Below, piece after piece: positions 1-8,708 of a stretch of 56,884 nucleotides of DNA. The stretch lies in the NCBI RefSeq assembly GCF_005503145.1, contig NZ_SCNV01000058.1:1-56884 (forward strand), written 5' to 3'. The stretch is from Burkholderia sp. 4M9327F10. GTDB lineage: Bacteria; Pseudomonadota; Gammaproteobacteria; Burkholderiales; Burkholderiaceae. A program made the translations under genes and the position numbers. The number at the start of each line of letters is the position of its first letter. Position 1 is the first letter of the stretch. The notes below the pieces were generated by a model that did no database searches, was not told the DNA's origin, and was given only the letters and a program-made list of their open reading frames with translations.

Positions 1-879
1 GAGCTCTCGGGCGGCATGCGTCAGCGCGTGGGCTTTGCCCGTGCGCTGGTGGTCGACCCGACCCTGCTGCTGATGGACGAGCCGTTCTCCGCGCTCGACG
101 TGCTGACCGCCGAGACGCTGCGTACCGACCTGCTGGACCTGTGGACCCAGGGTCGCATGCCGATCAAGTCGGTGCTGATCGTCACACACAACATCGAGGA
201 AGCGGTGTTCATGTGCGACCGCATCCTCGTGCTGTCGTCGAACCCGGGCCGCGTGATCGCCGAGATCAAGGTGCCGTTCCAGCATCCGCGCAATCGCCTG
301 GACCCGGCGTTCCGCGCGCTGGTCGACGAGATCTACGCGAAGATGACCTCGCGCCACCACGACGAATCGACCAAAAAGGGCCTGGAGCTGGGAAGCTGGC
401 TGCCGCATGTGTCGACCAACCTGATGGCCGGTCTGATCGAAATGCTGGCTGCGGCGCCTTATAACGGCCGCGCCGACATGCCGGAAATTGCCCGCTCGCT
501 GCATCTGGAGGTGGACGATCTGTTCCCGGTTGCCGAAGTGCTGCAGTACCTGGGCTTCGCCGATGTGCGTGAAGGCGACATTCTGCTGACGCCGCCGGCG
601 CGTGTGTTTGCCGAACTCGGCACGCAGGAACGCAAGATGATGTTCGCCGAGCATCTGCTGCGTCATGTGCCGCTCGCAGCGCGGATCAAGAAGGTGCTCA
701 ACGAGCGCCCGGGGCATCGTGCGCCGCGTGTGCGTTTCGAGCAGGAACTGGAGGACTTCCTGACCGACAGCGCTGCCGAAGACACGCTCGACGCTGTGAT
801 CAACTGGGGCCGTTATGGCGAGATCTTCTCGTACAACGACCAGACGGAAATTTTCAGTCTGGAAGACGTGGAGGCCTGA
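1..879 (+). CDS. ABC transporter ATP-binding protein, nitrate/sulfonate type (5' end outside window)
   Basis: The reading frame is open from base 1 and enters at the ABC signature (ELSGGMRQRVGFARAL). It is followed by Walker B (LLLMDEPFSALD) and the H-loop (VTHNIEEAV), so the Walker A half lies upstream of the window. The nucleotide-binding domain ends near residue 120 of the visible part. About 150 further residues resemble the AAA-associated C-terminal domain found on some nitrate/sulfonate/taurine-type ATPases. The protein would energise an inner-membrane importer, and its permease is presumably encoded upstream. The substrate cannot be told from this fragment. Confidence 0.9.
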   Translation, partial: ELSGGMRQRVGFARALVVDPTLLLMDEPFSALDVLTAETLRTDLLDLWTQGRMPIKSVLIVTHNIEEAVFMCDRILVLSSNPGRVIAEIKVPFQHPRNRLDPAFRALVDEIYAKMTSRHHDESTKKGLELGSWLPHVSTNLMAGLIEMLAAAPYNGRADMPEIARSLHLEVDDLFPVAEVLQYLGFADVREGDILLTPPARVFAELGTQERKMMFAEHLLRHVPLAARIKKVLNERPGHRAPRVRFEQELEDFLTDSAAEDTLDAVINWGRYGEIFSYNDQTEIFSLEDVEA

Positions 880-905
880 GCGCGGGTGGTCAGGGGGCGG
901 CGGGA

Positions 906-1628
906 TTAATGTGCCGCCGCCGTACCTTGACGATCCGCCTCGATCGCCCAGTCCACCGCGGCCTGCGCATGCAGCGCGGTGGTGTCGAACACCGGCAAGG
1001 CAGCATGCTCCGGCTTGATGAGGAGCGTGATCTCTGTGCAGCCGAGAATCACCGCCTGCGCCCCGCGCGCAGCGAGGTCCGCGATCACGCGTTGATAGAC
1101 GCGCCGTGATTCCTCGTGGACCACGCCATGGCACAGCTCGTCGTAGATGATGCGATGCACGTTGGCGCGATCGGCTTCGTTCGGCGTTAGCGTCTCGAGC
1201 CCGTAGCGCTCGTGCAGGCGCCCCGTGTAAAACGTCTGCTCCATCGTGTAGCGCGTGCCCAGCAGGCCGACGCGCTCGATACCCGCTGCGCGCAAGGCGC
1301 TGCCGGTCGGATTGGCGATGTGCAGGAACGGCACCGAGATGGTCTGCTCGATCGATTCGTGCACCCGATGCATCGTGTTGGTGGCGAGGATCACGAGGTC
1401 CGCGCCGCCGCGTTCGAGTTGCAGTGCCGCCGCGGCCATTTGCGTGCCCAGTGCAGTCCAGTCGCCGGCGCGCTGGTGTGCTTCCACCTCGGCGAAATCT
1501 ACCGTCAACAGCAGGCTGCGCGCGTTGTGATGGCCGCCCAGGCGAGCCTTTGCATGGCGGTTGAGCAGCCGGTAGTACTCGGCTGAAGACTCCCAGCTCA
1601 TGCCGCCGATGATGCCGATTGTTTTCAT
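906..1628 (-). CDS. Aspartate/glutamate racemase family protein (YgeA/RacX-like)
   Basis: A 240-aa cytosolic protein of the Asp/Glu racemase superfamily. It starts with the typical MKTIGIIGGMSWESS. Two catalytic-site motifs are visible: ATNTMHR near residue 83 and LGCTEITLL near residue 197. The first site has Thr where glutamate racemase MurI has Cys. This is the Thr/Cys arrangement of YgeA-like amino-acid racemases rather than the Cys/Cys pair of MurI. It probably interconverts L- and D-amino acids of broad or unknown specificity. It is convergent with the ABC ATPase gene and stands alone. Confidence 0.85.
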   Translation of the reverse strand: MKTIGIIGGMSWESSAEYYRLLNRHAKARLGGHHNARSLLLTVDFAEVEAHQRAGDWTALGTQMAAAALQLERGGADLVILATNTMHRVHESIEQTISVPFLHIANPTGSALRAAGIERVGLLGTRYTMEQTFYTGRLHERYGLETLTPNEADRANVHRIIYDELCHGVVHEESRRVYQRVIADLAARGAQAVILGCTEITLLIKPEHAALPVFDTTALHAQAAVDWAIEADRQGTAAAH

Positions 1629-1771
1629 AACCCTGTCCCTGTCCTTCTGTCTCTACCCGGTCGGTGCGGAGGCGTGAGCGTCGAGTATAGGCCGGGCAGG
1701 GCGGCGGGCAGCGGTACGGATCGGCGCGATTGCGCCGGTACGGTACCGGCGGGGACGGCGGGTTTGTGTTG

Positions 1772-2155
1772 CTATGCCGTCGGCAGCCTGGATTTTCCGC
1801 CCCGCTTGCGCGGCTTGGGCTCGACGCCCACGCGCGGATCGCGTGCGAGCACGAGCGCCGTGATTCGTTCCGCGACAGTTTCGAATGCCGGATCGTCTTG
1901 TGGGACATATAGCCATTTACCGAGCACCGGATGAGGCCGCAAGGCGGGCATTTCATCGGTGAGCGCGGTGTGGCGCTCTTGTGAGGTGCAGACCAGCAAG
2001 CCATTCCACGGCGGGTCGCGGTCCGAGGCGACCAGACACAGCAGACCGTCGATATAGGCGGCGTCTGAGCCGAACATCCGTTTGCTCAGATAGGTCGAAT
2101 CGCGCTCGAGGGCTTCGAAAATCCAGACGAGCGAGTTGCGGATGGAGGAGGGCAT
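1772..2155 (-). CDS. Conserved small protein of unknown function, divergent from dinB
   Basis: A 127-aa protein that I do not recognise with certainty. The first 50 residues (RMFGSDAAYIDGLLCLV) recall the fold-start of TfoX-N/MmcQ-like proteins, in which an RxMFG motif precedes a beta hairpin, but this is weak. The last 20 residues are very basic (KPRKRGGKSR). There are no membrane segments or signal peptide. It is transcribed away from dinB. The only LexA box of the intergenic region lies about 47 bp upstream of its ATG, so SOS control is possible. Coding potential is supported by codon use matching neighbouring genes. Confidence 0.65.
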   Translation of the reverse strand: MPSSIRNSLVWIFEALERDSTYLSKRMFGSDAAYIDGLLCLVASDRDPPWNGLLVCTSQERHTALTDEMPALRPHPVLGKWLYVPQDDPAFETVAERITALVLARDPRVGVEPKPRKRGGKSRLPTA

Positions 2156-2189
2156 GGGCGCGGGCGTTGCAGGACGGTTCGAGTGCTTC

Positions 2190-2218
2190 TTGATAATACT
2201 ACTGTATTTTTGTACAGT
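2190..2218 (+). promoter_or_regulatory. dinB promoter with LexA (SOS) box
   Basis: A perfect LexA-type palindrome, CTGT-N8-ACAG, occupies 2202-2217 (CTGTATTTTTGTACAG). It sits inside a good sigma-70 promoter: TTGATA (2190-2195), 17 bp, TACAGT (2213-2218). Bound LexA would block the -10 element. Transcription should begin near 2225. The longer upstream reading frame of dinB (from 2183) therefore cannot be its translated start. Confidence 0.85.
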
Positions 2219-2320
2219 ATATCTATCTTGAATCCGCCCGATCCTCCTCTAGCCGCGTTCTTCTCGTCAGCCATGGGTTTCGCCAACCCCCGCATGGCGC
2301 CGAGGGCAGATCTGTCCCCT

Positions 2321-3466
2321 ATGCCGTCAGTGATGCCCCCATCGTCCGCGCGCAAGATCATCCATTGCGACTGCGACTGTTTTTACGCGTCGGTCGAAAT
2401 GCGCGACGACCCGTCGCTGCGCGGCCGGCCGCTGGCCGTGGGCGGGCGGCCCGATCATCGCGGCGTGGTGGCCACCTGCAACTACGAGGCGCGGCGCTTC
2501 GGCGTGCACTCGGCCATGTCGTCGGCGCTGGCCATGCGCAAGTGTCCCGACCTCCTGATCATGCCGCCGTCGATGGAGAAATACCGCGCCGCCTCGCGCC
2601 AGATCATGGCGATCTACCGCGATTACACCGCTGAGGTCGAACCGCTGTCGCTCGACGAAGCCTATCTCGACGTCACCCGCACCGAGCGCTGCAAAGGCAG
2701 CGCGACGCTGATGGCCAAGGAGATTCGCGAGCGCGTGCGCGAGACGGTCGGCGTGACGGTGTCGGCAGGAGTGGCGCCGAATAAGTTTGTCGCCAAGATT
2801 GCGTCCGACTGGAACAAGCCCGACGGTCTCCATGTAGTGCGGCCGCATGAGGTCAATGCGTTTGTGGCCGCTTTGCCGGTGCGCAAGATTTTCGGCGTGG
2901 GCAAGGTGACGGCGGCCAGGCTCGAAAAGCTTGGACTCACCACCTGCGGCCAGTTGCGCGACTGGTCGCTGGTCGATCTGCACCGTCATTTCGGTGTGTT
3001 CGGCAAGCGGCTCTATGAACTGTCGCGCGGTATCGACGAGCGGCCCGTACGCGCCGACCAGGAACGTAAATCGGTGAGTGTCGAGACCACGTATGTCACC
3101 GATCTGCGCACGCTTGAAGAATGCGCGGAGGAGTTGCGGCGGCTCGCCGAGCAACTGGACGTGCGCATTGCGCGCGCCGACGCCGCCGCGGCGGTGCGCA
3201 AGCTGTTCGTGAAGATCCGCTTCGCGGACTTTCAGCGCACCACGGTCGAGTGCGTTGGCGAGGTCCCCCATTTGCCGACGCTGCTGGCGCTGCTGGAGAA
3301 AGGCTTTGCGCGCCGCAACCAGCCGGTGCGGCTGCTGGGTGTGGGCGTGCGGCTCGAGGAGGAGCATCTGGTACAGAGCGGCCAGTTCACGCTGTTCGAT
3401 GACGAGCCTGCGGATGAAGTGATCGAGGCGCCGTCGCCAGCGTCGCCGGACGATTCCGGCGCTTGA
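2321..3466 (+). CDS. dinB: DNA polymerase IV (Y-family translesion polymerase)
   Basis: An error-prone polymerase that bypasses lesions and rescues stalled forks. The N-terminal catalytic motif KIIHCDCDCFYASVEMRD carries the first metal-binding Asp, and SLDEAYLDVT carries the Asp-Glu pair. Palm/finger motifs and a little-finger domain follow. I chose ATG 2321 (381 aa) because the SOS promoter lies at 2190-2218. ATG 2273 and ATG 2333 are also possible, and no start has a strong ribosome-binding site. The C-terminus (TLFDDE) resembles a beta-clamp-binding QxxLF-like tail (QFTLFDD), followed by an acidic Pro-rich tail. Regulation is by LexA. Confidence 0.93.
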   Translation: MPSVMPPSSARKIIHCDCDCFYASVEMRDDPSLRGRPLAVGGRPDHRGVVATCNYEARRFGVHSAMSSALAMRKCPDLLIMPPSMEKYRAASRQIMAIYRDYTAEVEPLSLDEAYLDVTRTERCKGSATLMAKEIRERVRETVGVTVSAGVAPNKFVAKIASDWNKPDGLHVVRPHEVNAFVAALPVRKIFGVGKVTAARLEKLGLTTCGQLRDWSLVDLHRHFGVFGKRLYELSRGIDERPVRADQERKSVSVETTYVTDLRTLEECAEELRRLAEQLDVRIARADAAAAVRKLFVKIRFADFQRTTVECVGEVPHLPTLLALLEKGFARRNQPVRLLGVGVRLEEEHLVQSGQFTLFDDEPADEVIEAPSPASPDDSGA

Positions 3467-3576
3467 TCCTTGAGCGGCCCGGCTATACCGCAGGCATTCA
3501 TCTTCCCGCGGCGCAACGCGTGTGCCCAAACGCTTTATGACGCCGATAGAATCGAAGGCAGTCAAAGGAGCGAGAC

Positions 3577-4866
3577 ATGGACCTGATCATCCGCCGTGCC
3601 AGCCTGCCGCGTAGCGCGTCCCAGCATAAGGAGCCGGTCGATATCGGCATTGAAGCGGGGCGCATCATCGCTGTAGAGCCGCATCTGGCGGCGAGCGCGC
3701 CTGAAGAAATCGACGCCGCCGGCTCGCTCGTCACGCCGCCCTTCGTGGACCCGCACTTTCATATGGACGCGACGCTGTCGTACGGCCTGCCGCGCGTCAA
3801 TGCATCGGGCACGCTGCTCGAAGGCATTGCGCTGTGGGGCGAACTGAAGCCGCAACTGACCCAGCAGGCCTTGATCGAGCGTGCGCTGCAATACTGCGAC
3901 TGGGCGGTGGCGCGCGGCCTGCTGGCGATTCGCAGCCACGTCGACGTGTGCGATCCGCGTCTGCTGGCGGTGGAGGCTTTGCTTGAAGTAAAGCGCCGGG
4001 TGGCGCCGTATCTCGACCTGCAACTGGTGGCGTTTCCGCAAGACGGCGTGCTGCGCAGCGCCGGCGCATTCGACAACCTGAAGCGCGCGATCGCGCTCGG
4101 CGTCGACGTGGTGGGCGGCATTCCGCATTTCGAGCGGACCATGGCCGATGGCGCGGAATCGGTGCGCATCCTGTGCGAATACGCGGCGCAGCAGGGCTTG
4201 CGCGTGGATATGCATTGCGACGAATCGGACGACCCGCTTTCGCGTCACATCGAAACGCTGGCGGCGCAAACCCACCGGCTCGGTTTGCAGGGGCGCGTCA
4301 CCGGTTCGCATCTGACCTCCATGCACTCGATGGACAACTACTACGTCAGCAAGCTGCTGCCGCTGATGCGCGAGGCGGGAGTGGCGGCGATTGCCAATCC
4401 GCTCATCAATATCACGCTGCAGGGCCGCAGCGACACGTATCCGAAGCGGCGCGGCATGACGCGCGTGCCGGAGATGATGGCAGCGGGCATCAACGTCGCA
4501 TTCGGCCACGACTGCGTGATGGACCCGTGGTACAGCCTCGGCTCGGGCGACATGCTCGAAGTCGCCCATATGGGGCTGCACGTCGCGCAGATGACCGGCA
4601 TTGACGCGATGCATGCATGCTTCGACGCGGTGACGGTGAATGCGGCGCGCATCCTCGGGCTTGAAGGGTATGGCATCGCGCCGGGATGCGAAGCGAATCT
4701 GGTGCTGCTCGATGCGCGCGACCCGGTCGAGGCGATTCGTTTGCGCGCAGCGCGGCTCGCGGTGGTGCGGCGTGGCAAGGTGGTGGCGCGCTCGCCGGCG
4801 GCGCGGGCAACGTTGTCGCTCGAAGGGCGTCCGCAGCAGATCGACTTCAAGCTGCAGCGAGGGTGA
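3577..4866 (+). CDS. Amidohydrolase, cytosine deaminase-like
   Basis: A 429-aa metal-dependent hydrolase of the CodA-like branch of the amidohydrolase superfamily. Its motifs appear in order: PHFHMD (metal His pair, near residue 62), SHVDVCD, MHCDESDDP (matches the HCDE motif of CodA), GSHLTSMHSM, and FGHDCVMDPW (metal Asp). This set is diagnostic of cytosine/isoguanine/N-acyl deaminases. It likely deaminates a pyrimidine or related ring in the cytosol, but the exact substrate is uncertain. The ATG follows AAAGGAG at 9 bp. The gene stands alone, with a bidirectional terminator 145 bp downstream. Confidence 0.8.
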   Translation: MDLIIRRASLPRSASQHKEPVDIGIEAGRIIAVEPHLAASAPEEIDAAGSLVTPPFVDPHFHMDATLSYGLPRVNASGTLLEGIALWGELKPQLTQQALIERALQYCDWAVARGLLAIRSHVDVCDPRLLAVEALLEVKRRVAPYLDLQLVAFPQDGVLRSAGAFDNLKRAIALGVDVVGGIPHFERTMADGAESVRILCEYAAQQGLRVDMHCDESDDPLSRHIETLAAQTHRLGLQGRVTGSHLTSMHSMDNYYVSKLLPLMREAGVAAIANPLINITLQGRSDTYPKRRGMTRVPEMMAAGINVAFGHDCVMDPWYSLGSGDMLEVAHMGLHVAQMTGIDAMHACFDAVTVNAARILGLEGYGIAPGCEANLVLLDARDPVEAIRLRAARLAVVRRGKVVARSPAARATLSLEGRPQQIDFKLQRG

Positions 4867-4934
4867 GCGAAGCAGGAGAAGAGGCAGTCGCGGCAGCGAC
4901 TGCCCTGGCCGCCTGGCCGTATGGCCGCATTGGC

Positions 4935-4995
4935 GCAAGCAACCCCGGGAGCAAGCAACCCCGGGAGCAAGCAACCCCGGGAGCAAGCAACCCCG
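4935..4995. repeat. 16-bp tandem repeat, about 3.8 copies
   Basis: The unit GCAAGCAACCCCGGGA occurs three times exactly (4935-4950, 4951-4966, 4967-4982), plus a 13-bp partial copy. It is intergenic between the amidohydrolase gene and the terminator that precedes prlC. Each unit contains CCCGGG. It is a small VNTR-like array and nothing marks it as a CRISPR. Confidence 0.9.
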
Positions 4996-5010
4996 TCGGC
5001 AAAGGCCGAC

Positions 5011-5049
5011 AAAAAACCGGTGCCTGCCTGAGCAATGCACCGGTTTTTT
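5011..5049. terminator. Bidirectional rho-independent terminator
   Basis: The stem AAAAAACCGGTGC (5011-5023) pairs with GCACCGGTTTTTT (5036-5048). It has an A-run on one side and a T-run on the other. It would end the amidohydrolase transcript on the plus strand and the prlC transcript on the minus strand. Confidence 0.8.
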
Positions 5050-5074
5050 ACCAGTTGCGCCGAAGGCGCGCGGC

Positions 5075-7174
5075 CTAATGCGCGGCCGGCGTCATGCCGT
5101 TATGACGCAGCAGCGCGTCGATATTCGGCTCACGGCCACGGAACGCCTTGAACGATTCCATCGCGGGCCGGCTGCCGCCCACCTCCAGAATCTCCTTGCG
5201 ATAGCGCGTGCCGGTCGCCGCATCGAGCACGCTGCCGCTCGATGCCTGGGCCGCTTCTTCGAAGGCGGCATACGCGTCGGCCGACAGCACTTCCGCCCAC
5301 TTGTAGCTGTAATAGCCCGCCGCATAACCGCCCGCGAAGATATGGCTGAACGTGTTCGGCCAGCGCGAGAAGGCCGCTTGCGGCACCACATGGAAACGCT
5401 CGTTGATCTCGCGGGCCAGATCGTTTGCGCCTTGCGGACCCGCTGCATCGAAGTCCGTATGCAGCTTCATGTCGAACATCGAGAATACGATCTGCCGCAG
5501 CGTGGCGAGACCGCTCTGGAAGTTCTTGGCGGCCAGCATCTTGTCGAACAGGTCGCGCGGCAGCGGCTTGGCGGTATCGACATGCGAAGTCATATCGCTC
5601 AGCACATCCCACTCCCAGCAGAAGTTCTCCATGAACTGCGACGGCAGTTCGACCGCATCCCATTCGACGCCGTTGATGCCCGACACCGCGAGTTCGTCGA
5701 CACGCGTGAGCATGTGATGCAGCCCATGGCCGAACTCATGGAACAGCGTGATCACTTCGTCGTGCGTGAAGCAGGCCGGCTTGCCGCCGACCGGCGCCGA
5801 GAAGTTGCAGGTCAGATACGCGACCGGCGTCTGCACGCCGCCATGCGCATGCTTGTGACGAGCCCGCGCGTCGTCCATCCACGCACCGCCGCGCTTGCCT
5901 TCACGCGCATACAGGTCCACGTAGAACTGCGCGACCAGCGCGCCATCCTGATTCTCGATGCGGAAAAAGCGCACATCCGGATGCCACACGGTTGCTTCGT
6001 CGCGGCGAATCTTCACGCCGAACAGCGTTTCCGTGACCTTGAACAGGCCCTTGAAGACGGTGTCTTCCGGGAAGTATTGCTTGACTTCGTTTTCCGAGAA
6101 CGAATAACGCTTCTGGCGCAGACGTTCCGCCGCGAAGGTCATGTCCCACGGCTGCAGCTCGCTCATGCCGAGTTCGGTGGCGGCGAATTCGCGCAGTTCC
6201 TTCCAGTCCTGTTCCGCATGCGGACGCGCGCGGGTCGCGAGGTCTTCGAGGAACGCCATGACCTGCGCGGGCGACTCGGCCATCTTCGGTGCGAGCGACA
6301 CCTCCGCGAAGTTCCGATAGCCGATCATCTGCGCCTCTTCGGCGCGCAGCTTCAGTTGCTCGGCGATATTGGCGGTGTTGTCCCACTCGGCCTTGCCGCC
6401 GCCATAGGTGCCGCCCAGTTCCGAGGCGCGCGTGACGTAGGCGCGGTACATCGTTTCGCGCATGGCCCGGTTTTCTGCGTATTGCATGACGGGGAAGTAC
6501 GACGGGAAATGCAGCGTGAATTTAAAGCCGCTCTTGCCGTCGCGCTCGGCCGCTTCCTGTGCGGCTTCGATCACGTCTTCGGGCAGGCCCGCCAGTTGCG
6601 CCTTGTCTTCGACGATATAGGCGTAGGCGTTGGTCGCGTCCAGCACGTGATCGGAAAACGCCTTCGACAGATTAGCCTGGCGTTCCTGCAATTCGGCGAA
6701 GTGCGGCTTCTGGTCTTCCGGCAACTCCGCGCCGGACAGGCGGAAATCGCGCAGCGCGTTATGCAGGATCTTCTTGCGTTCGCCGGTGAGCGAGCCGAAA
6801 TCGCTGCTGGCGGCAAGCGCCTTGTACTTTTCGTAGAGCGCGAGGTTTTGCCCGACGCTCGTCCAGAATTCGGTCACGCGCGGCAGATTTTCGCCGTAGA
6901 CGGCGCGCAGTTCAGGTGTGTCCGCCACTGCGTTCAGGTGGCCGATCACGCCCCAGGCCCGCGACAGCGGTTCGGTGACGCGTTCGACCGGTTCGACGAC
7001 GTCGGCCCAGGAGGCAGGCGTAATCGGCTCGGCGGCGCGCTCCACGGCGGCGCTCGCGTTGGCCAGCAGGATGTCGAGCGCGGGGGTGACGTGTTCGGGC
7101 CGGATGTCGCCAAAGCGCGGCAGATCGGAGAAATCGAGGAGCGGGTTGTCGTGTGCCGGTTGAGTAGTGGACAT
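5075..7174 (-). CDS. prlC: Oligopeptidase A (M3 family metallopeptidase)
   Basis: A 699-aa cytosolic zinc peptidase of the thimet-oligopeptidase family, which degrades oligopeptides and cleaved signal peptides. The zinc-binding motif FHEFGHGLHHML (HExxH) is near residue 480, and a downstream Glu is available as third ligand. The length equals the family norm (about 680-700). I chose ATG 7174 (MSTTQPAHDNPLL) because AGGAAG lies 8 bp upstream and family homology begins just after it. The frame stays open for another 120 codons upstream, but that part is low-complexity Arg/Pro. The gene ends facing the terminator at 5011-5049. Confidence 0.93.
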   Translation of the reverse strand: MSTTQPAHDNPLLDFSDLPRFGDIRPEHVTPALDILLANASAAVERAAEPITPASWADVVEPVERVTEPLSRAWGVIGHLNAVADTPELRAVYGENLPRVTEFWTSVGQNLALYEKYKALAASSDFGSLTGERKKILHNALRDFRLSGAELPEDQKPHFAELQERQANLSKAFSDHVLDATNAYAYIVEDKAQLAGLPEDVIEAAQEAAERDGKSGFKFTLHFPSYFPVMQYAENRAMRETMYRAYVTRASELGGTYGGGKAEWDNTANIAEQLKLRAEEAQMIGYRNFAEVSLAPKMAESPAQVMAFLEDLATRARPHAEQDWKELREFAATELGMSELQPWDMTFAAERLRQKRYSFSENEVKQYFPEDTVFKGLFKVTETLFGVKIRRDEATVWHPDVRFFRIENQDGALVAQFYVDLYAREGKRGGAWMDDARARHKHAHGGVQTPVAYLTCNFSAPVGGKPACFTHDEVITLFHEFGHGLHHMLTRVDELAVSGINGVEWDAVELPSQFMENFCWEWDVLSDMTSHVDTAKPLPRDLFDKMLAAKNFQSGLATLRQIVFSMFDMKLHTDFDAAGPQGANDLAREINERFHVVPQAAFSRWPNTFSHIFAGGYAAGYYSYKWAEVLSADAYAAFEEAAQASSGSVLDAATGTRYRKEILEVGGSRPAMESFKAFRGREPNIDALLRHNGMTPAAH

Positions 7175-7607
7175 AAGGCTTCCTGTCTGACGCGGGTGAA
7201 TAGGCGTTAATCGGCGGGCGCGGCTCGTGGCGGCGCCCGATACCGACATTATTGGGGCAGAGGGCTGCGATTCCAATGTGGCTACGGCACAAATTATCAG
7301 AAGTTCGTCCTGTGCGTATTCCACCCCGATATTTGCGCCGCTTCGCCAGGCGCCGCCATGCCGCTGCTGCACGGGCTTGCGGCGGCGCTCAGCACGAGGC
7401 GTGGGGCCGCATGCGGCTCGATGCGAGGCGGGTAGGCGCGGTTTGTGCGAAAGCGAACGGTCAGGATTGTTGCCTTGCGGCATTGTGTGGCTTCGTCGTC
7501 GACTGCGTGAGAAGCCGCTGGCCGGCGGCGCCATCCACCGCAAAAAGTTGCATGAGACCGGAGCCGGCGCTCAAGCGCCAACTCCAGTCGGCACAAGAGA
7601 GTTTTCG
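7175..7607. other. Divergent intergenic region between prlC and the acyltransferase gene
   Basis: This 433-bp stretch should contain both promoters. A GATAAT-like -10 for prlC can be read on the minus strand around 7292-7297, without a convincing -35. The half nearer the acyltransferase (7340-7600) is GC-rich, and I see no clear promoter, dyad or small gene in it. Confidence 0.5.
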
Positions 7608-8708
7608 ATGAATCCGCTTTCGCAAGCGTTATCGCGCAACGGGAACAACTTCGACCTGGTGCGGCTGCTGGCAGCCATTGCCGTGGTCTACGGGCACTCC
7701 TACCTGCTGCAACTGCCGGATGGCAGCACCGACTGGGTTCAGAACGCGCTCGGATTCGACGGTTTCGGCGCCCTCGGCGTCTATGCGTTTTTCCTGATGA
7801 GCGGCATGCTGGTGAGCGCCAGTTTCGACCGCCAGCGCTCCGCGCCGCGCTTTGTTGCGCTGCGCATTGCGCGCATCTGGCCGGCAGTGGCCGGCGGCTC
7901 GCTGGTGACGATCTTCGTGATCGGGCCGCTCTTCACGACGCTGCCGCTGCGCGAGTATTTCGCCTCGGGTGTGACGTGGGCCAATCTCGACAATTTTTCG
8001 ACCATCGTGCTCAAGTCTGGCTGGGTCGTGCCGGGCGTGTTCGAACACAACCGCTTCGTCAACGATGTGTGCGCGCCGCTGTGGACCTTGCCGCTGGAAG
8101 TGCGCTGCTATCTGATCGTGCTGCTGACGGGACTGGCAGGCCTGTTGTCGAGCCGCCGCGGCATGCTGTTTGCCGTCGCGCTGGGTGTCGCGGCCTTCGT
8201 GCTGCGCCTGCATCTGTCGCCGCATCTGCAAATCGCGTGGCGCGACTTTGCCGAAAAGCCGGGCGGCTATTCGTTCTGGCCGGAGCCGTTCTTTTTTATC
8301 GGCATGCTGCTGTATGGCTGGCGCGAGCGCATCGAGATTCATGGACTCGTGGCGTTCGGTCTCGTGATGGTGTTTCTGGTGTTTCGCGACACAGCCGGTG
8401 CGCAGCCGCTGTTCTATCTCGCCTTCGTGTACGGCGTGCTGTGGATCGGCACGACGCCGTGGCTGCGCCGTTTCGCGCCGCGCAACGATTACTCGTACGG
8501 CATCTATCTGTACGGCTTCATGATGCAGCAATGCGTGGCGAGTATCGCACCGCATCTGAACCATCAGACTGCGGTGCTGATCGCCGCGCCATTCATCCTG
8601 CTGTGCGCGGCGTTGTCGTGGCGGTTTGTGGAGCGGCCGGTGCTGGTATGGACGCGGCGCCGGATTGCTCGCGCGCCGCGTCCGGTTGGAGTGGCGGTGG
8701 CGCCTTAG
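7608..8708 (+). CDS. Acyltransferase 3 family membrane protein
   Basis: A 366-aa integral inner-membrane protein of the acyltransferase-3 (OafA/NodX-like) family. The N-terminal motif NFDLVRLLAAIAVVYGHS has the R and H expected in the first transmembrane helix. About ten hydrophobic helices follow. Members acylate surface sugars such as O-antigen or exopolysaccharide, but nothing nearby names the acceptor. ATG 7608 fits the start of family homology. The upstream in-frame codons are not membrane-like. The stop codon overlaps the folD stop on the other strand. Confidence 0.85.
   Translation: MNPLSQALSRNGNNFDLVRLLAAIAVVYGHSYLLQLPDGSTDWVQNALGFDGFGALGVYAFFLMSGMLVSASFDRQRSAPRFVALRIARIWPAVAGGSLVTIFVIGPLFTTLPLREYFASGVTWANLDNFSTIVLKSGWVVPGVFEHNRFVNDVCAPLWTLPLEVRCYLIVLLTGLAGLLSSRRGMLFAVALGVAAFVLRLHLSPHLQIAWRDFAEKPGGYSFWPEPFFFIGMLLYGWRERIEIHGLVAFGLVMVFLVFRDTAGAQPLFYLAFVYGVLWIGTTPWLRRFAPRNDYSYGIYLYGFMMQQCVASIAPHLNHQTAVLIAAPFILLCAALSWRFVERPVLVWTRRRIARAPRPVGVAVAP

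Noticed and set aside
2183..2320. Upstream in-frame start for dinB at 2183
   Set aside because: It lies upstream of the predicted transcription start and overlaps the LexA box, and the residues have no homology.
4935..4995. CRISPR array
   Set aside because: The 16-bp units are directly adjacent with no spacers.
4640..7210. Plus-strand open frame of 856 codons over the prlC region
   Set aside because: It is an antisense shadow of prlC. The product is Arg/His-rich with no domain, while the minus strand encodes a complete M3 peptidase.
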